Position numbers and translations under genes: made by a program. From the NCBI GenBank assembly GCA_028277945.1, contig JANQFH010000049.1, positions 62,001 through 126,000 on the forward strand: 64,000 nt of DNA, written 5' to 3'. Within the stretch, counting starts at the first letter, position 1. The number at the start of each line of letters is the position of its first letter. Under the pieces are notes generated by a model, which searched no databases, was not told the DNA's origin, and saw nothing but the letters and a program-made list of their open reading frames with translations. This DNA comes from Oligoflexia bacterium (lineage in GTDB: Bacteria > Bdellovibrionota_G > JANQFH01). This document shows, piece by piece, positions 9,614-17,517 of the stretch.

Positions 9614-10456
9614 ATGAAGGTATTTGTTATTGCTGAAATTGGAATAAACCACAACGGAGACTTGGGTCTTGCCAAACAGTTGATCGACGTTGCTGCCATA
9701 GCGGGTGCGAACGCAGTTAAGTTTCAGAAGAGGACCTTGGATCTTGTTTATACAAAAGAAGAGCTCGACAAACCCCGTGAAAGCCCTTGGGGCACCACCA
9801 ATCGTGAGCAAAAACAGGGTCTTGAATTCGAAAAACAAGAGTACGATCAGATCGATTCCTACTGTAAGGAAAAGGGAATTGAATGGTTTGCTTCGGCATG
9901 GGATATCAAGAGTCAAGAATTTTTAAAACAATATGATCTCAAATACAATAAGATAGCTTCTCCCAGACTAACCCATTCTGGTCTTCTCAACATGATCGCC
10001 GATGAAGGTAAGTATACATTCATTTCCACCGGAATGGCTACCATTGCCGAAATCGAATCGGCTGTGGAAATCTTTCGAAAGAAAGATTGTCCCTTTGAGC
10101 TCATGCACTGTACGAGCACATATCCTGGTACAACTTCCGAGTTGAATCTACGATGCATTCCAGCCTTGAGAGAAAAATTCAGATGTAAAGTAGGCTATAG
10201 TGGGCATGAAGTCGGGCTTGTGACTACGTGGGCGGCCGTGGCTCTTGGTGCTACCTCCGTTGAAAGACATATCACCCTGAATCGGGCTATGTATGGATCT
10301 GATCAACCGGCATCCGTTGAACCACAAGGGTTCATGCGTTTGGTTCGGGACATTCGCACATTGGAAGGAGCCATGGGCGATGGTGAAAAGCGAGTCTGGG
10401 ACAGTGAAGTTCCAATTGCAAAGAAATTAAAGCGAACGGAAGACATTTTGGCCTAA
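9614..10456 (+). CDS. neuB: NeuB-family nonulosonate synthase without SAF domain
   Basis: This enzyme is expected to condense phosphoenolpyruvate with an aldose (or aldose phosphate) to make a nine-carbon 2-keto acid. The TIM-barrel NeuB signatures are present: IAEIGINHNGD at 6-16, AVKFQKR near 35-41, FISTGMAT near 136 and GYSGHE near 195. At 280 residues it is about 60 shorter than usual because the C-terminal antifreeze-like SAF domain is missing. An excellent ribosome site (GGCGAGGTAGGGC) precedes the ATG. It opens locus A and is 6 bases from the SIS-HAD gene. Companion enzymes suggest a phosphorylated substrate (inference). Confidence 0.88.
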   Translation: MKVFVIAEIGINHNGDLGLAKQLIDVAAIAGANAVKFQKRTLDLVYTKEELDKPRESPWGTTNREQKQGLEFEKQEYDQIDSYCKEKGIEWFASAWDIKSQEFLKQYDLKYNKIASPRLTHSGLLNMIADEGKYTFISTGMATIAEIESAVEIFRKKDCPFELMHCTSTYPGTTSELNLRCIPALREKFRCKVGYSGHEVGLVTTWAAVALGATSVERHITLNRAMYGSDQPASVEPQGFMRLVRDIRTLEGAMGDGEKRVWDSEVPIAKKLKRTEDILA

Positions 10457-10462
10457 GTTTGC

Positions 10463-11638
10463 ATGACGGATGAGCTAAAATCACAAAATGAATTTCTCAA
10501 GAGATATCCAGCCTTAGAAGTAATTGGCAGCGATTTAGTTGCAGCGTTCGAGTTATTGAAGAACTCTATACACGCCGGTGGTAAGATTCTAACCTGCGGG
10601 AATGGGGGTAGCGCTGCCGATGCCGAACATATTGTTGGTGAACTCGTAAAAAGCTTTTTATATAACCGTCCGATCAATGAGCTAGATCATATTAAACTCA
10701 AGAAATGCTTCCTAGAGGAAGCCGACAGCATCTCCAAGAACCTAGAGGGAGCGATCCCAGCAATCTGTTTGATGTCGCCGGTCTCGTTGAACTCCGCCTT
10801 TGCCAACGACATGAGTTTTGACTTTGCACTCGCTCAGCAAGTTTATGCTCTCGGAAAGCCTAACGACGTTTTGATTGCGATATCAACATCTGGAAATTCG
10901 AAGAACGTATTGAACGCCTGTAAAGTTGCTAAAATCAAGGGAGTGAAGATTTTGGCTCTGACAGGCCAACATGGGGGAAAATTAAAGGCCTTGAGCGATA
11001 TATGTATTTGCGTACCCTCCACTAAAGTCCATGAAATACAGGAATACCATCTGCCAGTTTATCACTGGCTATGTTACACGCTGGAGGAACACTTTTTTGG
11101 AAAGTACGGCTTAAAAGAAAACACTACACCCGTAACTGATATCTTGAATGACCGAAACACCAAAAAAATAGACAAAGAAAATATCGATCTTATTGTCATG
11201 GATTTTGATGGTGTGTTTACCGACAATCTTGTTTTCACACTTCAAGATGGTGGCGAAGCTGTAGTCTGTAGCAGAGCGGACGGCTTAGGCATGGATATGC
11301 TTCGAGAGTCCGAAATCCCGTTAATGATACTCTCAACAGAGTCGAATCCTGTTATTGAAGCGCGGGCTAAAAAGCTGAAGGTGCCTTGCCATTTCGACTG
11401 TAAAGATAAGAAGAGTTTTTTAGAAAGGTATCTTACAGATCATGGGTTGGATCCAAACAAAGTAATCTATATTGGAAATGATGTAAATGATCTTGATTCT
11501 ATGAAGTTCGTGGGGACAAGCGTTTGTCCCCAAGATTCCCATCCGATAGTCTTGCGCAATGCAGACTATATTCTTCAACACTCAGGTGGTCGAGGAGCAG
11601 TGAGGGAGTTTGCTGAAATGATTTGCTCTGATGGCTAG
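10463..11638 (+). CDS. SIS-domain / KdsC-like HAD phosphatase fusion
   Basis: Two enzymes appear fused. Residues 1-225 form a GmhA-type SIS phosphosugar isomerase domain with CGNGGSAADAEHI near 46 and ISTSGNS near 145. Residues about 240-391 form a KdsC-like HAD phosphatase, with motif I DFDGVFTDN near 246, a Ser/Thr motif LSTES and the late GNDVNDL near 337. KdsC-like phosphatases remove the phosphate from Kdo-8-P or Kdn-9-P after NeuB-type condensation, so this half would act on the product of the preceding gene. The SIS half would supply or interconvert a phosphosugar. Its 3' end overlaps neuA by 8 bases. The fusion reading is direct; substrate roles are inference. Confidence 0.85.
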   Translation: MTDELKSQNEFLKRYPALEVIGSDLVAAFELLKNSIHAGGKILTCGNGGSAADAEHIVGELVKSFLYNRPINELDHIKLKKCFLEEADSISKNLEGAIPAICLMSPVSLNSAFANDMSFDFALAQQVYALGKPNDVLIAISTSGNSKNVLNACKVAKIKGVKILALTGQHGGKLKALSDICICVPSTKVHEIQEYHLPVYHWLCYTLEEHFFGKYGLKENTTPVTDILNDRNTKKIDKENIDLIVMDFDGVFTDNLVFTLQDGGEAVVCSRADGLGMDMLRESEIPLMILSTESNPVIEARAKKLKVPCHFDCKDKKSFLERYLTDHGLDPNKVIYIGNDVNDLDSMKFVGTSVCPQDSHPIVLRNADYILQHSGGRGAVREFAEMICSDG

Positions 11639-12326
11639 TTTACCTAGAATCTTGTGTATTATACCTGCTCGAGGAGGAAGTAGAGGTATCCCGCATAAGA
11701 ATCGCGTCTCTTTTGCAGGCAAGCCTCTCATCGCCTGGAGTATTGACCAAGCCAAACACGCTACCCTGGTCTCCGACACAGTCGTATCCTCTGACGACCA
11801 GCAGATTCTTCAAATAGCAAAAGATTTTGGTGCAGAGACCGTATTACGACCGCATGAGCTATCGCTTGGTACCGCCCCGTCAGAAGCGGCCTTGATACAC
11901 GCGTTGGATTATATGGAACAACAGAAGTCAGCTTCGTATGATCTGATTGTTTTTCTTCAGGCTACGTCCCCGATTCGACAAAGAGACGATATCGATAATG
12001 CCATCTCTAAACTAATCGCTGAAAATGCTGACAGCCTTTTATCAGTAAGGGTTCTTAATGATTATTTCATTTGGGAGGACGGGCAAGAAGGCGTTCGAAG
12101 CGTCAACTATGACTATAAACATAGGAAGATGCGACAGGATATCAGCACTACCTATTTGGAAAATGGGTCGATATATGTGTTTCGTCCGGAAATTCTGCGA
12201 AGGCACCGTAATCGACTTGGAGGCAAAATTGTTGTTTATGAAATGGATCGACTTTCCTCGCAGCAAATTGACAATCAAGATGATCTGGAACTATGTGAAC
12301 TCATCGCAAAGAAGGTTTTGATGTGA
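11631..12326 (+). CDS. neuA: CMP-nonulosonate cytidylyltransferase (NeuA family)
   Basis: This enzyme activates a nonulosonic acid with CTP to give the CMP-sugar donor. The CTP-binding signature IPARGGSRGIPHKN lies at 11-24. FLQATSPIRQ near 106 and ENGSIYVFRPE near 177 are typical of acylneuraminate cytidylyltransferases. The length of 231 residues fits the single-domain form. It overlaps its neighbours by 8 and 4 bases, so translation is probably coupled within locus A. Confidence 0.92.
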   Translation: MASLPRILCIIPARGGSRGIPHKNRVSFAGKPLIAWSIDQAKHATLVSDTVVSSDDQQILQIAKDFGAETVLRPHELSLGTAPSEAALIHALDYMEQQKSASYDLIVFLQATSPIRQRDDIDNAISKLIAENADSLLSVRVLNDYFIWEDGQEGVRSVNYDYKHRKMRQDISTTYLENGSIYVFRPEILRRHRNRLGGKIVVYEMDRLSSQQIDNQDDLELCELIAKKVLM

Positions 12327-13105
12327 AGAAGACAGTTGTAGTCACAGGTGCGACGGGTTTTTTTGGTAGATATTTGGTTCAGGCCTTAGAAAATGACTAC
12401 CACGTCTGTGCCGTCTCAAGAAACCATGACAAGCTGAAGAGTATATTCCCAGCAGAATCGGTGTCTAAGATAGTAGTAGATCTATATGATTCCGAATCCA
12501 TCATTCGAGAGTGCAAGAACATTGGAAAACACTTTGACGTCCACGGCCTAATCAACAATGCCTATGACTTCTCGGAAAAAACTGGTTTTAATACTCAAAA
12601 GGGTACTTTGGAGAATATTTCAGTAGAGATGATTCAAGCAGCATTGCAATCGGGTGTGACCGCACCATTATTGTTTGCTCAATCGATTGGCAATCAGATG
12701 ATTGAGAAAAGCATAAAGGGTAGCATTATTAATGTCTCCTCAATGTACAGCATAGTATCGCCAGATCGGCGGCTATATCAGGGAAAAACCACCTTGAATC
12801 CCGTAACCTATGGGATCGCCAAGAGCGGTTTGAATGCAATGAGCAGGTATATGGCCTCTTTTTGGGGCAAACATGGTATTCGCGTTAACTCGATCGCCCC
12901 TGGTGCATACCCAAACATGGAAATGGAGAGTGCAAACGCTACCTCAGATAGAGAATTCATCTGTCGCCTCGAACATAAAACCGCCTTAGCTCGGGTCGGA
13001 CACCCGAATGATCTTACGGGCATCACAAGGTTTCTTCTTTCAGACAGCTCCAGTTATATAACAGGCCAGACCATCTGCATAGATGGTGGATGGACAATCA
13101 TCTAG
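12323..13105 (+). CDS. SDR-family NAD(P)-dependent oxidoreductase (1 of 3)
   Basis: This is a classical short-chain dehydrogenase/reductase. It has the nucleotide-binding GATGFFGRYL near 9, INNAYDF near 74, the catalytic Ser in NVSSMYS and the YxxxK pair as YGIAK (about 162-166), followed by GIRVNSIAPGAYP. The length is normal. The start overlaps the neuA stop as ATGTGA, indicating tight coupling. Its substrate is unknown. Within this operon it may oxidise or reduce a hydroxyl of the nonulosonic acid or its precursor. Confidence 0.85.
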   Translation: MKKTVVVTGATGFFGRYLVQALENDYHVCAVSRNHDKLKSIFPAESVSKIVVDLYDSESIIRECKNIGKHFDVHGLINNAYDFSEKTGFNTQKGTLENISVEMIQAALQSGVTAPLLFAQSIGNQMIEKSIKGSIINVSSMYSIVSPDRRLYQGKTTLNPVTYGIAKSGLNAMSRYMASFWGKHGIRVNSIAPGAYPNMEMESANATSDREFICRLEHKTALARVGHPNDLTGITRFLLSDSSSYITGQTICIDGGWTII

Positions 13106-13949
13106 GGACTCACTGATCGCCTTCCAAATCGGCATAATGCAGGGAAGACTATCTCCTAGACACCAAGGACAATATCAAGCCTTCCCTTTACATCATTGGA
13201 AAAAAGAGTTTCAGCTCGCCAAGTCGATTGGTTTTGCAGCTATCGAGTTCATCTTTGACTATAGATCGGCCAAACAGAATCCACTGATGACCGATGGAGG
13301 CATCAAGTCAATTTTAGAACTGATTGAAGAAACTGGAGTGAAGGTAAAATCCATCTGCGCCGATTACTTTATGGAGAGGCCTTTTCATTCTGAGCATTTT
13401 GAGACTTCACTGCTGGTCCTGAAGGAGCTAATTGATAGATCTAGCCAATTAGGGGTTAAGGACATTGTCATACCTTGTGTAGATCAGGCACGAATCATCA
13501 CCAAAGAGGACCAGTGTAGAGTTCTCAGTGCAATTCGAACGGCTGATTCTTTTGCGTCTGAGCGTGGTATTTACCTCAACCTGGAGACCGATTTGCCGCC
13601 GGAAAGAGTAGGTGAACTACTCACCGATGCTGCTTTAGATTGCTTGCGGATAAACTATGATATCGGTAACTCAGCATCTTTGGGCTACGATCCTTCACAG
13701 GAGTTTGCCAATTATGGTGAGTGGATTTCCGACGTTCATGTCAAAGACCGAGTCCTGGGAGGGTTCTCGGTCAAACTTGGAATAGGGAACGCCAAGTTTG
13801 ATCTGGTTTTTTCCCTTCTAAAACAGTATAACTTTAAGGGCAATTTGGTGATGCAAGCAGCTCGGGCCGAGGAATACTCAGACGAGTTGTCCCTAGTGCG
13901 AGAACAACTTGCCTTACTTCAAAGTTTGATGAAGAGGTATCTGGTATAA
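13083..13949 (+). CDS. Sugar-phosphate isomerase/epimerase-like TIM barrel
   Basis: This protein matches the xylose-isomerase-like/AP-endonuclease-2 superfamily. The N-terminal GIMQGRLSPRH is characteristic, followed by GFAAIEFIFD, KDIVIPCVD, LETDLPPE, NYDIGNS and WISDVHVKDR, which supply the Glu/Asp/His metal ligands of the barrel. The ATG at 13083 overlaps the preceding gene by 23 bases. The family consensus begins just upstream of IGIMQGRLSP, so the first 15 residues may be extra, but no better start codon with a ribosome site is visible. Epimerisation of a keto-sugar made by the flanking SDR enzymes is a plausible role (inference). Confidence 0.75.
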   Translation: MVDGQSSRDSLIAFQIGIMQGRLSPRHQGQYQAFPLHHWKKEFQLAKSIGFAAIEFIFDYRSAKQNPLMTDGGIKSILELIEETGVKVKSICADYFMERPFHSEHFETSLLVLKELIDRSSQLGVKDIVIPCVDQARIITKEDQCRVLSAIRTADSFASERGIYLNLETDLPPERVGELLTDAALDCLRINYDIGNSASLGYDPSQEFANYGEWISDVHVKDRVLGGFSVKLGIGNAKFDLVFSLLKQYNFKGNLVMQAARAEEYSDELSLVREQLALLQSLMKRYLV

Positions 13950-13952
13950 GCG

Positions 13953-14702
13953 ATGAAAACAAGAACTGCTTTTGTCTCCGGATCAAGTAGAGGCATCGGT
14001 AAGGCTATTGCAGAAAAGCTTTCACAAATGGACTTTGCTGTTTATCTCAATGGTCGAAATGAGAGCGATCTCGAGAATGCCGTGGCCGATATCAATGCTA
14101 AAGGCGGACACGCCTATGCCATAGCAGGAGACTTAACAGATGATAAAGCCATCCGGGAGGCACTTGAGCAAGTACTCAAGAAAAAGGATAAGATCGATGT
14201 TGTGGTAGCCAATTTGGGAAGTGGGCGATCGGTTCCTGGTTGGGCGATCTCTATCGCGGAATATCGCAGAGTGTTTGATCTAAACTTTTTTTCAGCAGTT
14301 TCCTTGATGACACAAGCCATTCCTCATATGGCTAAAAATTCGAATCTGGTTGTTATTTCTTCGATTGCTGGCTGTGAGTCGATTGGAGCACCAATTGCTT
14401 ACCTCAGTGCCAAAGCGGCTCTGCTTGCCTTTACAAAAGGACTTTCAGATCAAGTTGTCGACCTTGGTATTCGAGTCAATGCCATTAGTCCCGGAAATAT
14501 CTACTTTCCTGGTGGTACTTGGGATGAGAAAATGCACAAGGATGAAAATGCTGTTCGAAAACTGCTTGACGACAAAGTGCCTCTTAAGCGTCTTGGTCGA
14601 CCCAGCGAGATCGCCGATGCTGTAGAATTTCTCCTGTCAAACGAGTTTGTTGTTGGACATAACCTGGTAATCGATGGCGGCCAGATAAGAAAGATCATTT
14701 GA
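13953..14702 (+). CDS. SDR-family oxidoreductase (2 of 3)
   Basis: This is a classical SDR resembling 3-oxoacyl-ACP reductases in its motifs: SGSSRGIGKAIAE near 9, VVANLGSG (a variant of NNAG), VISSIAG and the catalytic pair in YLSAK near 149. GIRVNAISPGNIYFPGG and a C-terminal VIDGGQ follow. It starts 3 bases after the epimerase-like gene. The operon context argues for a sugar rather than a fatty-acid substrate. Confidence 0.85.
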   Translation: MKTRTAFVSGSSRGIGKAIAEKLSQMDFAVYLNGRNESDLENAVADINAKGGHAYAIAGDLTDDKAIREALEQVLKKKDKIDVVVANLGSGRSVPGWAISIAEYRRVFDLNFFSAVSLMTQAIPHMAKNSNLVVISSIAGCESIGAPIAYLSAKAALLAFTKGLSDQVVDLGIRVNAISPGNIYFPGGTWDEKMHKDENAVRKLLDDKVPLKRLGRPSEIADAVEFLLSNEFVVGHNLVIDGGQIRKII

Positions 14703-14723
14703 TCTTCAAGAAATGTACTCTCG

Positions 14724-15557
14724 ATGAATGTAGCTGATAAATTTCGCTTGGATGGCAGGCTCGGCGTTCTCACTGGAGGAGGCGGTCTACTCGGCACACA
14801 GTACACAGCCGCCCTTCTTCAGGCAGGAGCAAAGCTTGCCGTGTTAGATGTCTCGACAAGTTGTCTAAATAAGTTAGAGGAGCTCATTGGCCACAATGCT
14901 CAGGGGAGCCTTCTACCACTCGAGTGTGATATTCGAGATGAACCTAAGATCATGAAAGCTAGAGACAAAATATTTGAATCTTTCGGAAAGTACCCAGACT
15001 TCTTGATCAATAATGCTGCAATAGATCCAAAATTTGATGAATCTTGCAGCCAAAATCATCCTAGTCGACTGGAAAAGTTACCGATCGAACAGTGGAATCT
15101 GGAAATTGCAGTAGGTTTAACGGGTGCATGGTTGTGTAGCCGTGTTTTCGGTGTTCCTATGGCAGAAGCAAACTACGGTGTGATTATTAATATTGCCTCA
15201 GACCTAGCATTTATCTCTCCTGACCAAAGGATCTATCAAAAATCCGGGCTGATGCAAAACGCGCAAATGGTCAAGCCGGTAACCTACTCTGTAATTAAAC
15301 ACGGTATTGTAGGGTTAACGAAATATATCGCAACTTACTGGGCAAAGGATGGGGTTCGCTGTAACGCCTTCGCTCCAGGAGGCGTATACAATAGCCATTC
15401 AGATGAGTTTGTAGAAAGAATAACTCAGAGAATTCCCATGGGCCGCATGGCCGCGCTCGAAGAGTATCGGGCAACAATCGTCTACTTATGCAGTGATGCA
15501 TCCTCCTATATGAATGGCGCGGTTTTAAAGATGGATGGGGGTCGTACCGTCTGGTAG
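14724..15557 (+). CDS. SDR-family oxidoreductase (3 of 3)
   Basis: This is the last gene of locus A. It shows a Gly-rich TGGGGLLGTQY near 13, INNAAIDP near 94, and YSVIK near 187 as the catalytic YxxxK, then GVRCNAFAPGGVYN and a C-terminal KMDGGRT. The catalytic-site SDLAFISPDQRIYQ region resembles that of SDR 1 (SPDRRLYQ), so these two may be related and act on similar sugars. The gene ends 18 bases from the tail of the converging locus B. No terminator is visible in that gap. Confidence 0.85.
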   Translation: MNVADKFRLDGRLGVLTGGGGLLGTQYTAALLQAGAKLAVLDVSTSCLNKLEELIGHNAQGSLLPLECDIRDEPKIMKARDKIFESFGKYPDFLINNAAIDPKFDESCSQNHPSRLEKLPIEQWNLEIAVGLTGAWLCSRVFGVPMAEANYGVIINIASDLAFISPDQRIYQKSGLMQNAQMVKPVTYSVIKHGIVGLTKYIATYWAKDGVRCNAFAPGGVYNSHSDEFVERITQRIPMGRMAALEEYRATIVYLCSDASSYMNGAVLKMDGGRTVW

Positions 15558-15575
15558 ATAATACCACTTGAATGT

Positions 15576-16415
15576 TTAAGTAAGAAACCCGCGCAGGGTG
15601 TATTTTCCACTCGGTTCACGAAGACGCTCGAACGAATGCAAGACATAGTCAGCACGAGAAGCCAAGATGGCTAGCGAGGCGGCGCTGAATACATGGTGAT
15701 GATCAATAAAGAATTCCTCACGACTGGGGCCGTCATGTTGTGCTATTTCGCCATCAGGAAGTTCCACGTAGGTAAAACCACCTGGTTCGAGAAACTTCCT
15801 ACTGTGAGCAAGCATGGCCACAGGATCGCGAAAGTGTTCTAGCACTTTGTTAAAGGCGACCGCATCATAGGAGTCAGCTTCGGCAATCTCAGTAAAACTG
15901 CCTTGCACTGCTGCCACGCCAATGCTCCGCGCGTGCTCAATCTGCCGAGGGTCTACGTCTATGGCGGTGCCTGTCCAACCCCGCTGTTGCATGCGGTAGA
16001 GGAAGACACAAAGGCCTGAACCCACGTCCAAAATGGTCGGCTTACATTGAACAAATCTGTCCTTTGCAAAGTAGTTCTCTGCAAAAGCCAGCACTCTCTC
16101 CGCGCGCCCAAGATTGTCAGACTTCTCTGGTGGTAGGCTGTTGATGCGATCAAACGCCTCTTTGATGCCCTGTTGATCACGGTAATTTGCGGTGACGTAG
16201 TCGTCACCGTACAGGTTGCCCTCGTCCATATCATGCAAAGAGAGAAAATGACCACAAACGTCACAGCAGACCACCTGACGCTGATAGGCCTTGTCACGAC
16301 TAAACTGAAATGCCACTTCACCCGCTGGCGGAGCATCGTAATTAAAAACCGTACGAAAAGAAGTGTTGCCGCAGATACAGACTGTATGCCGGCTGTTTTT
16401 AGCTCCTGAGTTCAA
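15576..16415 (-). CDS. Class I SAM-dependent methyltransferase with N-terminal zinc motif
   Basis: This is the distal gene of locus B. The first 50 residues carry two Cys pairs (CICGN and CCDVCG) like the zinc-binding module of C-methyltransferases acting on dTDP-sugars and of related proteins. A Rossmann methyltransferase domain follows, with SAM motif I ILDVGSGLC near 115, an acidic AIDVD at the end of strand 2, and AFNKVLEHFRDP for motif IV. It lies 4 bases after the amidotransferase gene. It probably methylates a sugar of the same glycan, but O- versus C-methylation cannot be decided. Confidence 0.8.
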   Translation of the reverse strand: MNSGAKNSRHTVCICGNTSFRTVFNYDAPPAGEVAFQFSRDKAYQRQVVCCDVCGHFLSLHDMDEGNLYGDDYVTANYRDQQGIKEAFDRINSLPPEKSDNLGRAERVLAFAENYFAKDRFVQCKPTILDVGSGLCVFLYRMQQRGWTGTAIDVDPRQIEHARSIGVAAVQGSFTEIAEADSYDAVAFNKVLEHFRDPVAMLAHSRKFLEPGGFTYVELPDGEIAQHDGPSREEFFIDHHHVFSAASLAILASRADYVLHSFERLREPSGKYTLRGFLT

Positions 16416-16419
16416 AGCA

Positions 16420-17517
16420 CTATAACCCAGCTACTAGCTGCCAAGATTGACCCTGTTTTTTCCAGATCTCAGCGCTACGAAAGCTTTCGGCTATCTCAAA
16501 AAAACGCCTCTCTTTAATGCCAACGTAGTCACAAAAAGCACGGATGTCCTCCTTGGGTGTCTGTTCGCCACTCTGTTTGACGATCTCTACAGCTTGATCT
16601 CTTGACATGCGGCCATTTCTGATCTCTAGGGAAAGGTTGTCAAATAGCCGCGTAAAGCCAAATTTATACCACTTCAAATAGTGGTGAATGGAGATAAAAT
16701 CATCATCAATATCAGCATAGTCATAGTAGCCAGTGCGAGGGCCTTTAGACTCTGCTTGAAAGCCATGAGCTTTGGCAACTGCAAAAGTCTCCGCTGGATC
16801 CCATGCAAAATAATAGCCAAGAAAGATCGACAAAACGTTGGCTGCACGCAACTCTTCATCACTAGGAGTAAAGTATGGTGTCAGCTCTTTGATCGTTAAC
16901 TGCTCTGAGACCCAGTCCGATGCCGTTGTGCCTTGCGTGACGCCAAACTGCTTAAGCCAAGCCTCATTCATCTGGAAACCTTGAGTGGCCTGGTCCTTGC
17001 TGCCATACTCAAAGGCCGAATTCTCTCCCCAGATTACTAAAGGTATACGGTAGTTTACCGCCACTTGTAGTGGAATGCTAAAAAGCGCCATATGCATCGG
17101 AATCATGGGTGTGCCGTATCGAACAAACGACTCTAACAGAAACTTTTTTTCCACCTTTGGATTGATCTGAAAATCGATATGGTCCACACCTAGGCCAATA
17201 AGATTCTTTAGGTTAGCTTCTCCTACTGGTGTGCGAACGGGTGACCTCCATGTCACCGCCAAAGGATGCAAACCGTGTTGCAAACAGTGCACCACCTGCC
17301 AGGTGCTATCCTTGCCGCCACTTACGGGAATAACACAATCATATCCGTGGGTTAAACTCTTGGCGCGCTCAACGACTTTGCTAAAGGCACGCGCCCGTTC
17401 CTGCCAATCGATGACCGCCTTGGTCGCATGACTCTTACATGCGTTGCAGACACCATCTTTGCCAATCACCAAGTTTGGTCGAGTGTCTGGAAGGATGCAC
17501 TTTTGACAGAACCTCAT
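16420..17517 (-). CDS. N-acetyl sugar amidotransferase (WbpG/PseA-like)
   Basis: ATP-pyrophosphatase-type enzymes of this family convert an N-acetyl group of a surface sugar to an acetamidino group. The N-terminal zinc-like motifs CQKCILPDTRP and CNACKSH and the PP-loop VSGGKDS near 67 are diagnostic, and WGENSAFEYG near 164 is typical. The start overlaps the asnB stop as ATGA. Known partners in other bacteria are HisH/HisF-like ammonia suppliers. None is present here; the upstream gene is instead a complete glutamine-hydrolysing asparagine synthetase homologue. Confidence 0.9.
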   Translation of the reverse strand: MRFCQKCILPDTRPNLVIGKDGVCNACKSHATKAVIDWQERARAFSKVVERAKSLTHGYDCVIPVSGGKDSTWQVVHCLQHGLHPLAVTWRSPVRTPVGEANLKNLIGLGVDHIDFQINPKVEKKFLLESFVRYGTPMIPMHMALFSIPLQVAVNYRIPLVIWGENSAFEYGSKDQATQGFQMNEAWLKQFGVTQGTTASDWVSEQLTIKELTPYFTPSDEELRAANVLSIFLGYYFAWDPAETFAVAKAHGFQAESKGPRTGYYDYADIDDDFISIHHYLKWYKFGFTRLFDNLSLEIRNGRMSRDQAVEIVKQSGEQTPKEDIRAFCDYVGIKERRFFEIAESFRSAEIWKKQGQSWQLVAGL

